Notes: generated by a model not told the origin, from the sequence alone. Positions 23,095 to 34,485 are shown, counted from the first letter of the stretch. The stretch is 64,000 nucleotides of DNA from Leptodontidium sp. MPI-SDFR-AT-0119 (GCA_020726505.1 JAHLEZ010000026.1:310001-374000), one strand, 5' to 3'. Made by a program: numbers and translations.

Positions 23095-24504
23095 CTAATT
23101 TACCTGCCCAGGGCCAGTATGTTCCATATGTGCAAGCAGCGCAAACATAAGGTCGGCATTGTTCCCCATCGAGGTCCGCAAAGGAAGAAAGTCCTCTTTC
23201 TCATGAACTGGCTTCTCAATGGCCTCATCTTCAACAGGCGAATCCTTCTTGGCACCAGGGGGGCTGTTGAAGTCGACAGCAGAGTCGGGCTGTGTGGAAG
23301 AATCATTCGATACTTTTCGGGTTATTCTGTTGCCATTTGCGAAATCCGTGTTGAGTTGTCGAGTGGCATATGAGCTTCCGCGAGTGGAACGAGGACTCGG
23401 CATTTGTTCTGAGAGACCGGTTGAGTTCTGTGGTGACATTGCGGGACTCTGGTTATCGTGTGTGGATCCTGGACCGTTCTGCATAGAGTCTTGCTGAACA
23501 TAGCCGCCGACCGACCTTTGCATGACTAGTCCTTGGGAGATCTGGGCTCGCCTTTGATTGCACATGTTAATCTGGTCCTGTAGCTTGGCGGCTGTCTTCA
23601 TGATCGTCTCCAGGCCAGTCTTGGCTGCTATTTTATGGTCATCAGAGTGGCAGTGACACTCTATATCAAGGGCAAAAAACCGAAAAGAATCCAACTCATC
23701 TTGTACTGATGTGACTTGATTCCAAACAATGTGATTGTTCTGGCGTTCCATGACCATCTGCTTTTTCTTCTCGGCTTCCATGACCTTCTTCTTCTGCCGG
23801 CACTTCTGTGCAGCATCTTTGTTCCGCTGCAAGTGGTTCTCTCTCCTGATCGCTAGTTCTTCCTCCGTTCGTACCTTTTTTCTTGTACCTCGTCGTCTCT
23901 TAGGCTTGGGCACTTTACCTGCACCGGGACAACATGTGGTCGGTTTAGCGCTCTTCTGGCCTGCTAAATGAGTGGTTTCGGCTTCACATTGTTGTCTGTC
24001 GGCGTCCGGTAGTGCTGCCAATGTGTCTAATTGTGGCTCTATTTGGGCTTGCAGAGGTACCAATTGCGGCAATTCCCTTACTGGAAGGTTGTTGTTATCA
24101 AATGGTTGTGCTGCCAGTGACCGCGGCTCTGATGAATCTTGTAGAGGTACGAACTGTAGAATCCCATCTGCTGGTAGGTCGCTGGACGTGGTCATGGATA
24201 GAGCTGCTGGGACTATTGTGCTCGCTACTGTCGATGCGAACGGAGATGTGCTGGCTGGGAAAGTAGGAAAATACTCGCTATCACTGACGTATCCCCCTGG
24301 CATCTCCGCTCTGGCTAATTGTGGATTGGTTTGCAGATTCAGCATGTTCATCTGCGACTCACCAGCTGGAGGGTTGAAGTTCAGCATATTGCTGAAGTCA
24401 TAGTCAGAAGCATCGAAGGTGCTCGGTGTGAGAATGCCGTACTCCAAATATGAGTTGCTATTTAGCGGGTCGCCGGCGTAATCAAAACTTGTCTCGTACT
24501 CCAT
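23095..24504 (-). CDS. bZIP transcription factor, ATF/CREB-like
   Basis: Predicted nuclear DNA-binding factor. The frame stays open upstream of 24504, but MEYETSFDYAGDPLNSNSYL at ATG 24504 is chosen as start because the upstream extension is low-complexity and looks like 5' leader; this gives 469 residues and no intron. The N-terminal 200 residues are acidic and Pro/Ser/Gln-rich. A nuclear-localisation-like KPKRRRGTRKK lies at about 200-210. The basic region RRENHLQRNKDAAQKCRQKK is at about 220-239 with the Asn and Cys-Arg pattern of ATF/CREB factors (N-x2-AA-x2-CR), followed by a zipper-like helix to about 275. The C-terminal 150 residues are Ser/Pro-rich. Other fungal Atf1-type proteins have a similar plan, but orthology is not established. 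A CRE palindrome lies upstream at 25348-25355. The C-terminal third is duplicated at 40627-41220. Confidence 0.85.
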   Translation of the reverse strand: MEYETSFDYAGDPLNSNSYLEYGILTPSTFDASDYDFSNMLNFNPPAGESQMNMLNLQTNPQLARAEMPGGYVSDSEYFPTFPASTSPFASTVASTIVPAALSMTTSSDLPADGILQFVPLQDSSEPRSLAAQPFDNNNLPVRELPQLVPLQAQIEPQLDTLAALPDADRQQCEAETTHLAGQKSAKPTTCCPGAGKVPKPKRRRGTRKKVRTEEELAIRRENHLQRNKDAAQKCRQKKKVMEAEKKKQMVMERQNNHIVWNQVTSVQDELDSFRFFALDIECHCHSDDHKIAAKTGLETIMKTAAKLQDQINMCNQRRAQISQGLVMQRSVGGYVQQDSMQNGPGSTHDNQSPAMSPQNSTGLSEQMPSPRSTRGSSYATRQLNTDFANGNRITRKVSNDSSTQPDSAVDFNSPPGAKKDSPVEDEAIEKPVHEKEDFLPLRTSMGNNADLMFALLAHMEHTGPGQVN

Positions 24505-25347
24505 TGTGGTGATTGTCTGTGGACGTGGCAAGAGACCCGCAGATACCAAATACAGATGCTCGGGCTGGAAGCACAAATAAGATTTGTGTGACAATCGCGC
24601 TTTAGCTAGACAAAGGATAGTTGAGCCCAAAGCGGCTGGTTGAACGGTTATTGCCTCGGTCAAAAAGTTGAAGCTGTGTTCTGGCCACCAAAGTTGCTCT
24701 TGGGTGGGGATCGTGGCTCGCACTTCGCCAACCAATAGTAGCTTTGATGATATATCGTTTCCTCTTGGATTGGTGCTCGAGGAGGATCTGGCTCAAGGGT
24801 TCTTGGGGACGAAGGATGGTCTGACCAGCTAATGTATCAAAGTGTTTGACGTGCAAGTGTATGGAGAAAGTGGGACTATTCGCGGGGGTTCTTTTCGAGA
24901 TAGTTTTGGGCCGGGGGTTGGCGTAAAGGATGAAGGCGCAATGCTGACGCTCAAGTGTCGTTGGTTGGAGGTAGGTAGAAGTTACTTTCGATAAGTCGAG
25001 GCCTGGTGATGCATCATTTAGCCATACTTGTTCTGTTTGTTGCTCGAGATTGGCGACATTGACGCGAGACCTTCTTTCTCCCTTACCTCTACTATTCAAT
25101 TGTGGTTCTGGGATCACCTAACAGTGAGTGTATGGTAGTCTGTCTCAAGTACTGGGAGACAGGAAGAAGCGGCGATAGCGTGGGCATGTAGGCTGGATGT
25201 AAAGGGATCGATCAATTGACAAGACAGTGACTGGCACTGTCGCCGTTGTTTTTCTGTCGGAGAAGGGAGGTGGAGGTCTCCATAGAGGAGGCCAGAGCCA
25301 ATGTTTTCTAATGTTGGCGGGGCAAGAGTCGCCGCCGCGGCGCACTC

Positions 25348-25355
25348 TGACGTCA
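25348..25355. promoter_or_regulatory. CRE palindrome TGACGTCA upstream of the bZIP gene
   Basis: A perfect TGACGTCA site, the classical ATF/CREB target, sits about 0.85 kb upstream of the bZIP start codon, next to a GC-rich stretch. Binding by the protein's own family would allow autoregulation; this is inference from motif and position. Confidence 0.5.
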
Positions 25356-25807
25356 ATCTCCGTTACTTAGCACGTCGATCAAAGTAGGTGAGGAGCGGAG
25401 GAACGCTGGTGGCGATCCAATCAAGTGAGTAGCAGGCTTTCTGCTACCGCGGAGCAAGTGCTCCGGATGCGCAAGGGGGGGGGGGGCTTTTGCACATGCA
25501 TTTGTTTGTTGCACTGCACTGCACTGTGTACTGTGTACGGAAGTACCTTTCGTACGGAAGGTTCAAAAGGTACGGAAGGGTTCGTACAGCAGCCCCTCGC
25601 GTAGATACAATTCTTTTCCTAACGTGTGTCAGCGTCACCGATTTTAGCGAGCCTCACCAAACCGCGTCCAAAGGCCCCGACGCGCATACCTCTAATCAAC
25701 GCCCCTACATATAACTTCAACAAACCACCTTCAATTTGCAAGGTAAGTAGCTCAAATTGAAGTTCAACATGTGTACTATATGCTAATAAAAAATTTAGCG
25801 TGTGCGA

Positions 25808-26812
25808 ATGGCTCCTCGTTTGAAGGGAAGCGTTGTGGCGCGTATTGAGGATACTTTACGCGACCCAGGAATGCGAGTTGACAAGAAATATATACGCATG
25901 CTCGCTGGCGACTTTAAAACCTCAGTTCGATCGATATACCGAATATTTCGTAGGGTACGCTTAGGCCAGAGGGTTATGCCTTTATCTGGAGGTCCTACAC
26001 GTATTATTACGTAGGGAATGGAGTAATCCATTAAGATCCTCTTAGATGAGATGCCTTAGTTGTACCTGGACGAGATCGCCGACTTTCTACACGAATTATA
26101 GGGTATAACTGTTAGTATATTGACTGTTTGGAAGGCCCTACGTAGAATTAAGATCACTAGGAAGAAGATTAAAGCTGTGGCAACTCAACAAAACGAGGAA
26201 TTGAGGCTAGATTGGAAATACAGGCTCTAATATTACTCTGCCGACTAAATCGTCTCTGTTGACGAGTCAAGAAGTAATGGAAAGACGGGAGATAAGTACT
26301 ATGGGTGGTCTCTTTTAGGGGTCCCTGCTAAAGTCAAGAGGTGGCTAGCTACTAGGCAAAGAGTGTCAATCCTTCCGGCATATACTACGGAGGGATACAT
26401 ATGTGCCCGCACTTTCTAGGGCACTTGTATAGCCGAAATCTTTAGGGATTTCATGCTAGAAGACGTATTACCACGATGTAACGCATATCCCGGGCCTCGA
26501 TCCGTCATTATACTCGACAATGCGTCAATCTACTATAGCTGTATAGCGGAAATTGAGAGAGCGGCCAATAGACGAGGGGTATGGATACATTTTCTCCCTC
26601 TATACTCTCCTGATTTCAACCCTATCGAGGAAAGCTTTGCAGATTTAAAGAAGTTTATTCGACGTCAATACAAGAAGAGACGACAAGAGTTTACTACGTA
26701 TTAAGAGTTCTTAGGGTGGGCCGCTGAAGAAGTCAATACTGGCCCAGATGCTGCCCGGAGAGCTAGAGCCTACTTCAAGCACGCTAGGTTCTCGGAAACA
26801 GTAAACATTTAA
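25808..26812 (+). pseudogene. Tc1/mariner (DDE_3) transposase, RIP-type nonsense only
   Basis: Cut-and-paste transposase. A single frame of 335 codons from ATG 25808 (MAPRLKGSV) to TAA at 26810-26812 contains seven internal stops, all TAG or TAA, and no frameshift. N-terminal HTH segments are present (KTSVRSIYRIFRRVRLGQ). The catalytic core shows SVDESRSNGKTGDKYYGWSL (first Asp), VIILDNASIYY (second Asp) and LPLYSPDFNPIEESFADLK (third acidic residue in the PDFNPIE block), as in IS630/Tc1 transposases. The regular position of the stops at likely Gln and Trp codons suggests a recently active gene silenced by C-to-T changes. Confidence 0.88.
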
Positions 26813-27028
26813 TGCTGTTTTATAATAAGAACGATTGTAAGATATGGGAGTAGTCAGTTTGCCTTTAATTCGTGTATTTCCTAGGCTTTTTTTATTAATT
26901 TAGTATTTTACATATTTTTTTGACTTCACTTTTCCGCCCTTATTAGTTAGTGCTAAATCATTATAAGTACCTCCGTATACGCCTATAATTCCTGTAATTT
27001 CAAGTACCTTTTATATATCTTCACTAGT

Positions 27029-28924
27029 TTAGTAGTCGTTAAAGAATCTATCATCCCTATTATAATACTCCGGGTTATAATACTCTTTATACTCTCTATC
27101 CTCTCCCTCTCTAGCGATGTCGTTTTGAGGCTTTTGTGGGCGAAATTGAGGGTTAGGAACACTACTCCTAAGATCTAGGAGGTTCTCTGTAACTCTTTGT
27201 TCTTCGTTGAACTGTCGAATGAATAGAGATGCCTTTGCAGCGATCGATGAGGCTATTCCGACTTTGACCCCACATTGAATTAACGTTTGAGCTGACTTAA
27301 TAAGATCAGGTGTAATATATTGTTCTATTAACAACTTAAAAGCCTCTATAAACGCAGTAATACGTTCAGGTCGTGTCTCAGCTATTAAAACATACTCTTT
27401 GAAGCTTTACATCGGGTCTTCCGCATCGGATGTTAAGTGAAGTGGAGATGAAGGTACTAGTGCGCGCCCCTCACGTCCCATTTGGCGAAACTGCGGTGTA
27501 TTTAGTAGTAAAGCGTGCCTGTGGGTATAAGAAGGACCGTATCGAGCCTCACGAGAAGGTTAGGAGTAATACCTATGCGGGTTGTGCGATGTATAGCGTT
27601 CACCTTAATCGGAATAGGGCACTTATTGATTTGCGGCGGCACTTGTGTGAACGTGTACGACGACAAGTTGAGAGTCTTTGTGATCAGGTTTTAGTGCTGT
27701 TTCCTCTGTAGTTTGATTGGATTTCCTCTTGCCAGTAGTCTTCTAACTCATGAGATTATACCCAGTCAAATATACTCGCAAAAATTCCTCCGGGGGTCTC
27801 TAAATCGTTGCTCGTTACTCTCCGGCCACAGCTAACTTCGCCCAACGTACTTGCTCTAGTAGAGTAACTTTATGATGCTCTCCTCTCTCAGTTGTATAAT
27901 AACAACTGGCGTTATTTGGGCATCTTTCGTCGTAGTAAGAGTTGGCGTTAAAGATCAATTTTCTGGTGCTCTCTAAGGCGTCATTACTTTAGTCCACCGA
28001 CTTCTTAAGAGCTCTAGTACGCTCTGTTACAGAATCACGCGGTTTGGAAGTCGTAGGAGTATCAATTCCATCGTCATCATCTTCGGCTTCTTTATTAGAG
28101 CTCTCTACGTCTTGGGATCGTCTAAAACGCAGTTTTTGCATAGTATTAGGTCGTCTTTTCCCTTTGCCTTTGCCTTTAGCCCTAGCAGCTCCAGATGTTA
28201 GCGGAGGAGTCTTATCCCGTTCAATTGTCTTCTAAATAGCGTCAAGTTTGATTTCTCCTTGTGCCACGGCTTTCCCTGTGTAGTTCAAGAGCCTCAAGTG
28301 TGTAATCAAGTTCTCCCAATCTAGCTCTTGTCGGATTATGAATTCTTGCCCATTAGTCTTCATATTCCCGGTCACAAAGCTTAATCTATAGAATACAGGG
28401 TATTCATCCCGGTCTAACATCTTCTCTTTACACTATGGCCGAATAAAGTTATTCTCTATGGATGCTCGGAGCTCAGCGAATGTTGCTTGTAAAGGATCAT
28501 TGAAATCATGTTGGATAGGTATGGTAGTCCTTCGTCGACCGTTCAAAACAGTAGTAATAGTAAGAGAAACCCTATATGGCTCATCTCCTAAAGCCTCGGG
28601 GTCGAATTCGGGCCTAAGACGAGGTTTTGGCCGGCTAGGGATAAGGGATAATTCTATATCAATAACCTCCGGCGTAGTTGTCTTTCCACTACTCTTTTTT
28701 ATAAGAGGCTTTGGCGTAGGCACATCTAGTATATCCTCCGCGTCCTTCTCCGCCGATTCCGATGTAGTATCTCGTCGTTTCCGCTTTGTTTTCCTTACAA
28801 TTGGTGGTTGATTTGCACTGAATGCCGCGGTCGAGTTCTGGTTGGGTTTGCGCGCCCTTTTGGATTTTCCACCACCTTCTGCCTCTTCAGCCGCCACGCG
28901 CTTAGAGGCACGAGTCAAAGGCAT
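27029..28924 (-). pseudogene. accessory protein of the two-gene mariner element, function unknown
   Basis: A single minus-strand frame of about 630 codons runs from ATG 28924 (MPLTRASKRVAAEEAEGGG) to about 27029, with no frameshift but several TAG/TAA stops, for example near 28433, 28230 and 27990. Visible parts: a basic, nuclear-signal-like N-terminus (KSKRARKP, KTKRKRR); a beta-rich segment with YRVSLTITTVLNG and PVFYRLSFVTGNM; a short Cys/His-containing block (DERCPNNASCYYTTERGEHH, then LLEQVRWAKLAVAGE) near 27845-27950; a Pro/Ser linker with VPSSP; and a helical C-terminus (FIEAFKLLIEQYITPDLI, then VKVGIASSIAAKASLFIRQF). I recall similar unnamed proteins in fungal genomes but no function, and none is assigned. 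Confidence 0.7.
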
Positions 28925-29086
28925 GTTGAACTCAATGTATACCAAATTGCAGATCAAATGGAGGTGTTGTCGTCGAGTTATTCGCCGTACTGTGGTAGTG
29001 AGGGCAAATTGAGGGACCAAAAAGAGGGGGTTGGGTGAGGCTCGCTAAAATCGGTGACGCTGACACACGTTAGGAAAAGAATTGTA

Positions 29087-29653
29087 CTTCGAAGTAATTA
29101 GATCCGAAACAGATCAACGAGGAAACCCTCCGCACGCCAACCCTAATACTTCGTACTGGGTCCGTCCCCGGGGTAATTAATACTGTAGTTGTCAATGCAG
29201 GCTTGGCTCATGCCAACACCACCTGTCCTGTACCCCGCACCCCGCAGTATTCTCGATTCAACCGTGCAAGGAGCGAGGCTGAATGCACGGACCACTGTGG
29301 CTCCAGCAGCGTGGTCTCGAACTATTGAGGCCATGCATGCATGGATATGGAAACTGCAGACAGATATGGACAACGGGTAGCTAGACAGATGTCTCTACGC
29401 ACATACGACAGACACCAGCAACAAACATCTCGCCGGTCTCTATGGCAAGCCGGCAGCGCTAGACAAGTTCTAGCACTACTCTACTCGTAAGATTCCCTTG
29501 CTATGACCAACCCGCCAATCTCTTGATGATAATTATGAGCTAACCGTTCGCTCTCCTTCAGACACTTACTTATCTCTACGAGCCCTCCCTCACCTTACCT
29601 ACTCTCGACTTGCGCTGCAGCTAATCTGTTTTCGCTTGCCTCCGCCAAACACC
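29087..29653. other. intergenic, upstream of the histidine kinase
   Basis: No gene. CT-rich stretches just before the ATG at 29654 (about 29545-29600) look like a typical fungal 5' leader/promoter region. No clear TATA box is placed. Confidence 0.4.
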
Positions 29654-32600
29654 ATGGCTGACGAAGCCTTTCTTGCAGCGGTAACTGCTACAATTAAAGG
29701 TCTTGCGAGAGTATCAATTTCGTCGTGCGAGTCTTCGCCTCCCATAATACCAACCTTGAATAGACGGAAGATTGCAGGGAATGATGGCGACGCGGAAGAA
29801 GTCCTCGAACTCGAACTAGGGCTACTGGCCCAGAGAATCCATATCCTGGAACACACTGCAGCCTGTGCAGTCAATCCAGCGATGCCAGACACACCAGGCG
29901 ACACTGCTGTTGGGAAACCGCCCTTCAGCGATGCACACGGCGCTTTGCAGCAGCCCCGTAGAGACACACCACGCATTCCGCTTACCGGCACGGCCTCTCC
30001 GACCCTCGATGATAATCTGCTAAAGGGTTGTGGCATGGAAGCTCAATCGTTCCGAGTGCACACGGACACACAATGGAGGACAGGAGGTCTACGGAGCGGT
30101 AATGTGGCAGGTGCTAATTCTGCATTGCCCGGACAGGAGGAGGAACAGGGACAGCCGGCTGGCGAGCTGGGAGATAAGGGACGACTGGTTACAATCAAGC
30201 GAGAACTCGAAAAACACCAGCAGTCCAACAGAGCCTTTCAGCAGGCCCTACGTGAGATCGGACATATTGTGACAGCTGTTGCAAGAGGTGATCTGAGTCA
30301 GAAGGTGCAAATTCACGCCGTTGAGATTGACACGGAAATTGCAACGTTCAAACACACAATCAATACTATGATCGATCAGCTACAGACGTTCTCTAGCGAG
30401 GTGTCTCGTGTCGCTCGAGAGGTTGGGACAGAAGGCATGCTTGGTGGGCAAGCTCAAATTGACGGCGTTGATGGAACCTGGAAAGAGCTGACGAATAACG
30501 GCAAGTCCCCGATCATGCTGTAGCATTCTTATTAACGCTGGACAGTGAACGTCATGGCACAGAACCTGACCGACCAGGTGCGCGAGATCGCTACAGTGAC
30601 AACAGCCGTAGCACATGGGGATCTGACGCGGAAGATTGAGCGGTCCGCGCAGGGCGAGATTTTCCAGCTCCAACAGACAATCAATACCATGGTGGACCAG
30701 CTCCGGACCTTCGCTGCCCAAGTTACTCGTGTCGCCCGTGACGTTGGTACGGAGGGTATCCTCGGTGGACAGGCTGAAATCGAAGGCGTCAAGGGGATGT
30801 GGAATACGCTGACTGTGAACGTGAATGCGATGGCCAACAACCTCACGACACAAGTGAGGGATATTGCGATGGTAACCACGGCGGTCGCGAAGGGCGATCT
30901 GACGCAAAAAGTACGGGCGGAATGCAAGGGCGAAATCTTCGAGCTCAAGTTGACAATAAATTCCATGGTGGACCAGCTTCAACAGTTCACCCAGGAAGTC
31001 ACAAAGATTGCTCGAGAGGTCGGGACTGAAGGCAGACTTGGTGGCCAAGCAACCGTGCATGATGTAGAGGGCACATGGCGGGACCTGACCGAGAATGTCA
31101 ATGGTATGGCTATGAATCTCACCACTCAGGTGCGAGAGATAGCCAAGATTACGACTGCAGTAGCAAATGGCGACTTGAGCAAGAAAATCGCAGTCGAAGT
31201 CAAAGGCGAGATTCTCGACCTCAAGAACACGATCAACACCATGGTAGATAGACTCGGCACCTTCGCATCTGAAGTGAGTAAAGTGGCCCGTGAGGTCGGG
31301 ACGGATGGGACTCTCGGCGGCCAGGCACATGTCGACCACGTTGAGGGGAAGTGGAAGGATCTCACCGATAATGTCAACACGATGGCCTCCAACTTGACCT
31401 CCCAAGTTCGCGCTATCTCTACCGTTACTCAAGCAATTGCCAACGGGGACATGAGTCAGAAGATCGATGTCCAAGCGGCTGGGGAGATTTTGGTGCTCAA
31501 GGATACCGTCAATAACATGGTTGATCAATTGTCGATCTTCTCTAATGAAGTGCAGAGAGTGGCAAAGGATGTAGGCGTTTATGGCAAGATGGGCGTACAA
31601 GCCGATGTCGCAGGCATTCGGGGTCGCTGGAAGGAGATCACCACGGACGTCAACACCATGGCTATGAACCTCACGTCGCAGGTGCGGGCCTTTGGCGACA
31701 TCACCAATGCTGCGACCGACGGTGACTTTACCAAGTTGATCACGGTCGAGGCCTCTGGTGAAATGGACGAGCTCAAACAGAAGATTAACCAGATGGTTTT
31801 TAATCTGCGCGATAGCATCCGGCGCCACACGGCGGCGAAAGAAGCAGCCGAGCTTGCAAACAAGTCGAAGTCGGAATTCCTAGCCTAACATGTCCCACGA
31901 GATTCGAACTCCCATGAATGGGATCATTGGGATGACTCAGCTCGCACTCGACACGAAGCTGACTCAGTACCAGTGGGAGATGCTCAGCATCGTTCACGGT
32001 CAGGCGAACAGTCTGATGGTCATCATCAACGATATCTTGGATCTGTCGAAGATCGAAGCGAATTGTATGCTGCTAGAGGAGATTCCCTACCAATTGCGCG
32101 GGACCGTGTTCAACGCACTCAAAAGCCTTACCATGAAGGCGCACGAGAAGTCCCTCGAACTTCGATATATGGTGGATAATTCGGTGCCTGACCATGTCGT
32201 CGGCGATCCCTCTCGTCTTCGTCAAATCATCTTAAACTTGGTCGGAAACGCTGTCAAATTTACCGAACGCGGCGGAGTCAACGTTGTGATTCGAATGGCA
32301 AGGCAGGTTCACTGCGCTTCAGATGCGTGTGCGATCGAGTTCGTCGTGTCAGACACGGGTATTGGAATCCAGCAGCACAAGCTGGGCCTGATTTTTGACA
32401 CCTTCCAGCAAGCAGATGGGTCCATTACCAGGAAATATGGTGGCACAGGTCTCGGCCTATCGATATCCAAAAGACTTGCGAAACTAATGAGAGGAGACAT
32501 CCAGGTAAAGAGCGAGTGCGGCAAAGGCAGCTCGTTTTTCTTCACCTGCATGGTCCGGCTCGCTGCCTCCGACCTCAGCTCCATCTCGAAGCAGCTCAAA

Positions 32601-33433
32601 CCGTACCATGGCCATCGGGTCCTCCTCATTGATCGAGGACGCACCCGGCATGGGAATGAAATAACGTTGATGTTGGCAGAAATTGGCTTTGTACCCGCCG
32701 TTGTTGACTCCGTCCTGCATTTGGAGCGATTAGATGGACAGACACCGGAGGGTATGTATGATGTCATAATCGTCGATTCAATGGCGACTGCGAAGGAGCT
32801 ACGTTCCATTGATGATTTCAAAAATGTTCCTGTTCTATTATTAGCGCCTCAGGATCAGGTCAACCTCAAACCGGCGCTAGATCTCGGCATTGCTTCATAC
32901 ATGACAACACCATGCCTAACGATCGACCTCGGAAATACTATGCTTCAAGCTCTAGAGGAGCGAGCAGCACCACCGCCAACGAATAATGTCAACTCGCTGG
33001 CTATCCTTCTAGCCGAGGACAATGTCGTCAATCAGAAATTTGCCGTAAAGGTCTTGGAAAAGTACCACCATGTCGTGACTGTTGTTGACAATGGGCTCGA
33101 AGCTTTTGAAGCTGTCAAAGCAAGACGATACGATATTGTGCTGATGGATGTACAAATGCCAATCATGGTGAGTTTCCTGCGGCTAATTCCATATCCGTAT
33201 CGTGAACAGTAGTGCAGGGGGGCTTTGAAGCCACAGCAAAGATTCGAGACTACGAACGGAGTCAAGGCACTCAACGAATCCCGATTATCGCACTCACTGC
33301 CCATGCCATGCTAGGAGATCGAGAGAAGTGCATACAAGCCGACATGGACGACTATCTATCCAAGCCTCTCAACCAGAGCCACTTAATCCGAATAATCTCC
33401 AAGTGCGTATTCGGCACTTGTGCAAATCATTGA
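29654..33433 (+). pseudogene. group III hybrid histidine kinase (Os-1/NikA/Bos1 type) with a frameshift
   Basis: Group III kinases act at the head of the HOG osmotic-stress MAP-kinase pathway and are the targets through which phenylpyrrole and dicarboximide fungicides act. Start ATG 29654 ([10 protein letters not shown]). Six HAMP repeats of about 92 residues run from residue ~190 to 725. The H-box MSHEIRTPMNG is at 31890; ATPase boxes are NLVGNAVKFT, DTGIGI and GTGLGLSISKRL; the receiver has LLAEDN, DIVLMDVQMP and LSKPL. Introns: GC-AG at 30501-30545 (GCAAGT donor) and GT-AG at 33168-33217. The combined product would be about 1,227 residues, near family size. An extra base near 31886 (CCTAACATG where the family implies CCAACATG) ends the frame directly before the H-box. 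No other stop is seen. Explanations are a recent pseudogene, a sequence error, or, less likely, recoding. Confidence 0.9.
30501..30545 (+). other. GC-AG intron in the histidine kinase gene
   Basis: The donor is G|GCAAGT and the acceptor GGACAG, with a TTATTAACG branch-like sequence. Splicing restores the conserved HAMP reading [19 protein letters not shown] is a minor but functional intron class, and GCAAGT is its usual donor form. Confidence 0.85.
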
Positions 33434-34485
33434 ATTTGGATGGTTTGTGTGTGGGTGTTCAGGGAAAGCAAGATGATCCGATGGCAGGAGATCCATAACG
33501 TATGACGGCGGTTTGCATTTGATGTAAGAGGTAAGGAGAGCATCGTAATGAGTGGAGAATACCGTTACTTTTTACGCTTTTTTCAGGTCTTCATTTCTGT
33601 ACTGGTATTGTTGACCATTCAATTGGAGCCATCCCAGAATTCCGAATCTGAAATCGATCGGGGATCGAGTGATTGCACGCGTTCCAGCTATCAATCGTAC
33701 GGACAAATTGGGCATGGACAAGGCGCCCTACTAGCTAGCCAGTGATTGGTTGTGTCGTCATTGTTCAAGGCCGCCTGATTTTCCCACGACCCATCCATCC
33801 TTATGGCCTTTTGTCAGTCAGCGACATCACCCTCCACTCCATTCTTCCTTTTAAAACATACATTCAGGCATAAACGGCTCTCGATTCTCTTTATTATGTT
33901 GATCTACTCCCCATGCGTACATGACATTCGACACGTTCTGCCTACCCCGCACACCTGCCAACATTTTCGCGAATCATGAATACTTTGCCGTTTACAGATC
34001 TCGATCCGCCAAGACGCCTCTTCTTGTCCTTTAGACAGACCCCCATCACCCTCCAACCCAGACGATCTTCACCTGAGCCCTCTAAAATCCTACGTCCTCC
34101 ACCGCTTGGTTTTGAAGGTAATAATCCTCCTACTGTTACTCTCCATCACACACCTACATCAGCGTGCCTAAGATCCAGCTTTAGTAGCTGAATCGCGATC
34201 GTATCATGAATTGCCATTGAACTCGAGAAATCCTGCACCTGAATCTTTAGGCTGACTTTAACGAAGAATGGCCACTTCCCTTATGGACCGGATACACCCC
34301 GATCAAGCTTGACAGTAAGCACCTCAAACATTCGACCCCTGCAAGCATCGATGCTTCTTCGAAAAACACACCCAAAACCCAATCTGACGTCTATAGTTTG
34401 GGGATACCATAAGAGGAGTATAGGCTTTGAATTGTGTTATTCTTTAGAATTCTCAAAGCCCTAGGCGATATCAAGACGCTACCTA
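33434..34485. other. intergenic; possible N-terminal exon of the SAM-HMG gene
   Basis: A 71-codon plus-strand frame at 33976-34191 (MNTLPFTDLDPPRRLFLSF) may be the N-terminus of the SAM-HMG pseudogene that follows, because a Pro/Ser-rich N-terminal region would be expected there. This is a weak inference; nothing else is recognised. Confidence 0.35.

Larger units (their letters stand above)
25608..29084. mobile_element. two-gene Tc1/mariner-like element, 3.48 kb, 51-bp perfect TIRs
   Basis: Terminal inverted repeats of 51 bp (25608-25658 and 29034-29084, starting CAATTCTTTTCCTAACGTGT) match perfectly and similarity extends a few bases inward. The target duplication is TA (25606-25607 and 29085-29086). 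It carries a plus-strand DDE_3 transposase (25808-26812) and a minus-strand gene (27029-28924), convergent with a 216-bp gap. Tc1/mariner elements are normally 1.3-2 kb with a transposase only, so the second gene is unusual. Both genes are closed by TAG/TAA codons with no frameshift, but the terminal repeats are untouched. Confidence 0.9.

Noticed and set aside
23972..24403. 143-codon plus-strand frame inside the bZIP gene
   Set aside because: Opposite-strand shadow of the intact bZIP coding sequence, no domain.
24602..25117. 171-codon minus-strand frame upstream of the bZIP gene
   Set aside because: Different frame from the bZIP, no domain, low-complexity; more likely 5' leader and promoter.
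27430..27711. 93-codon plus-strand frame inside the two-gene mariner element
   Set aside because: Antisense to the accessory gene's linker, no family resemblance.
30380..31828. 482-codon minus-strand frame across the HAMP repeats
   Set aside because: Long open antisense frame produced by the repeated HAMP sequence; the plus strand carries all family motifs.
31860..31895. Programmed frameshifting in the histidine kinase
   Set aside because: No slippery heptamer or strong downstream structure is evident at the junction; a simple one-base insertion or sequence error explains it better.
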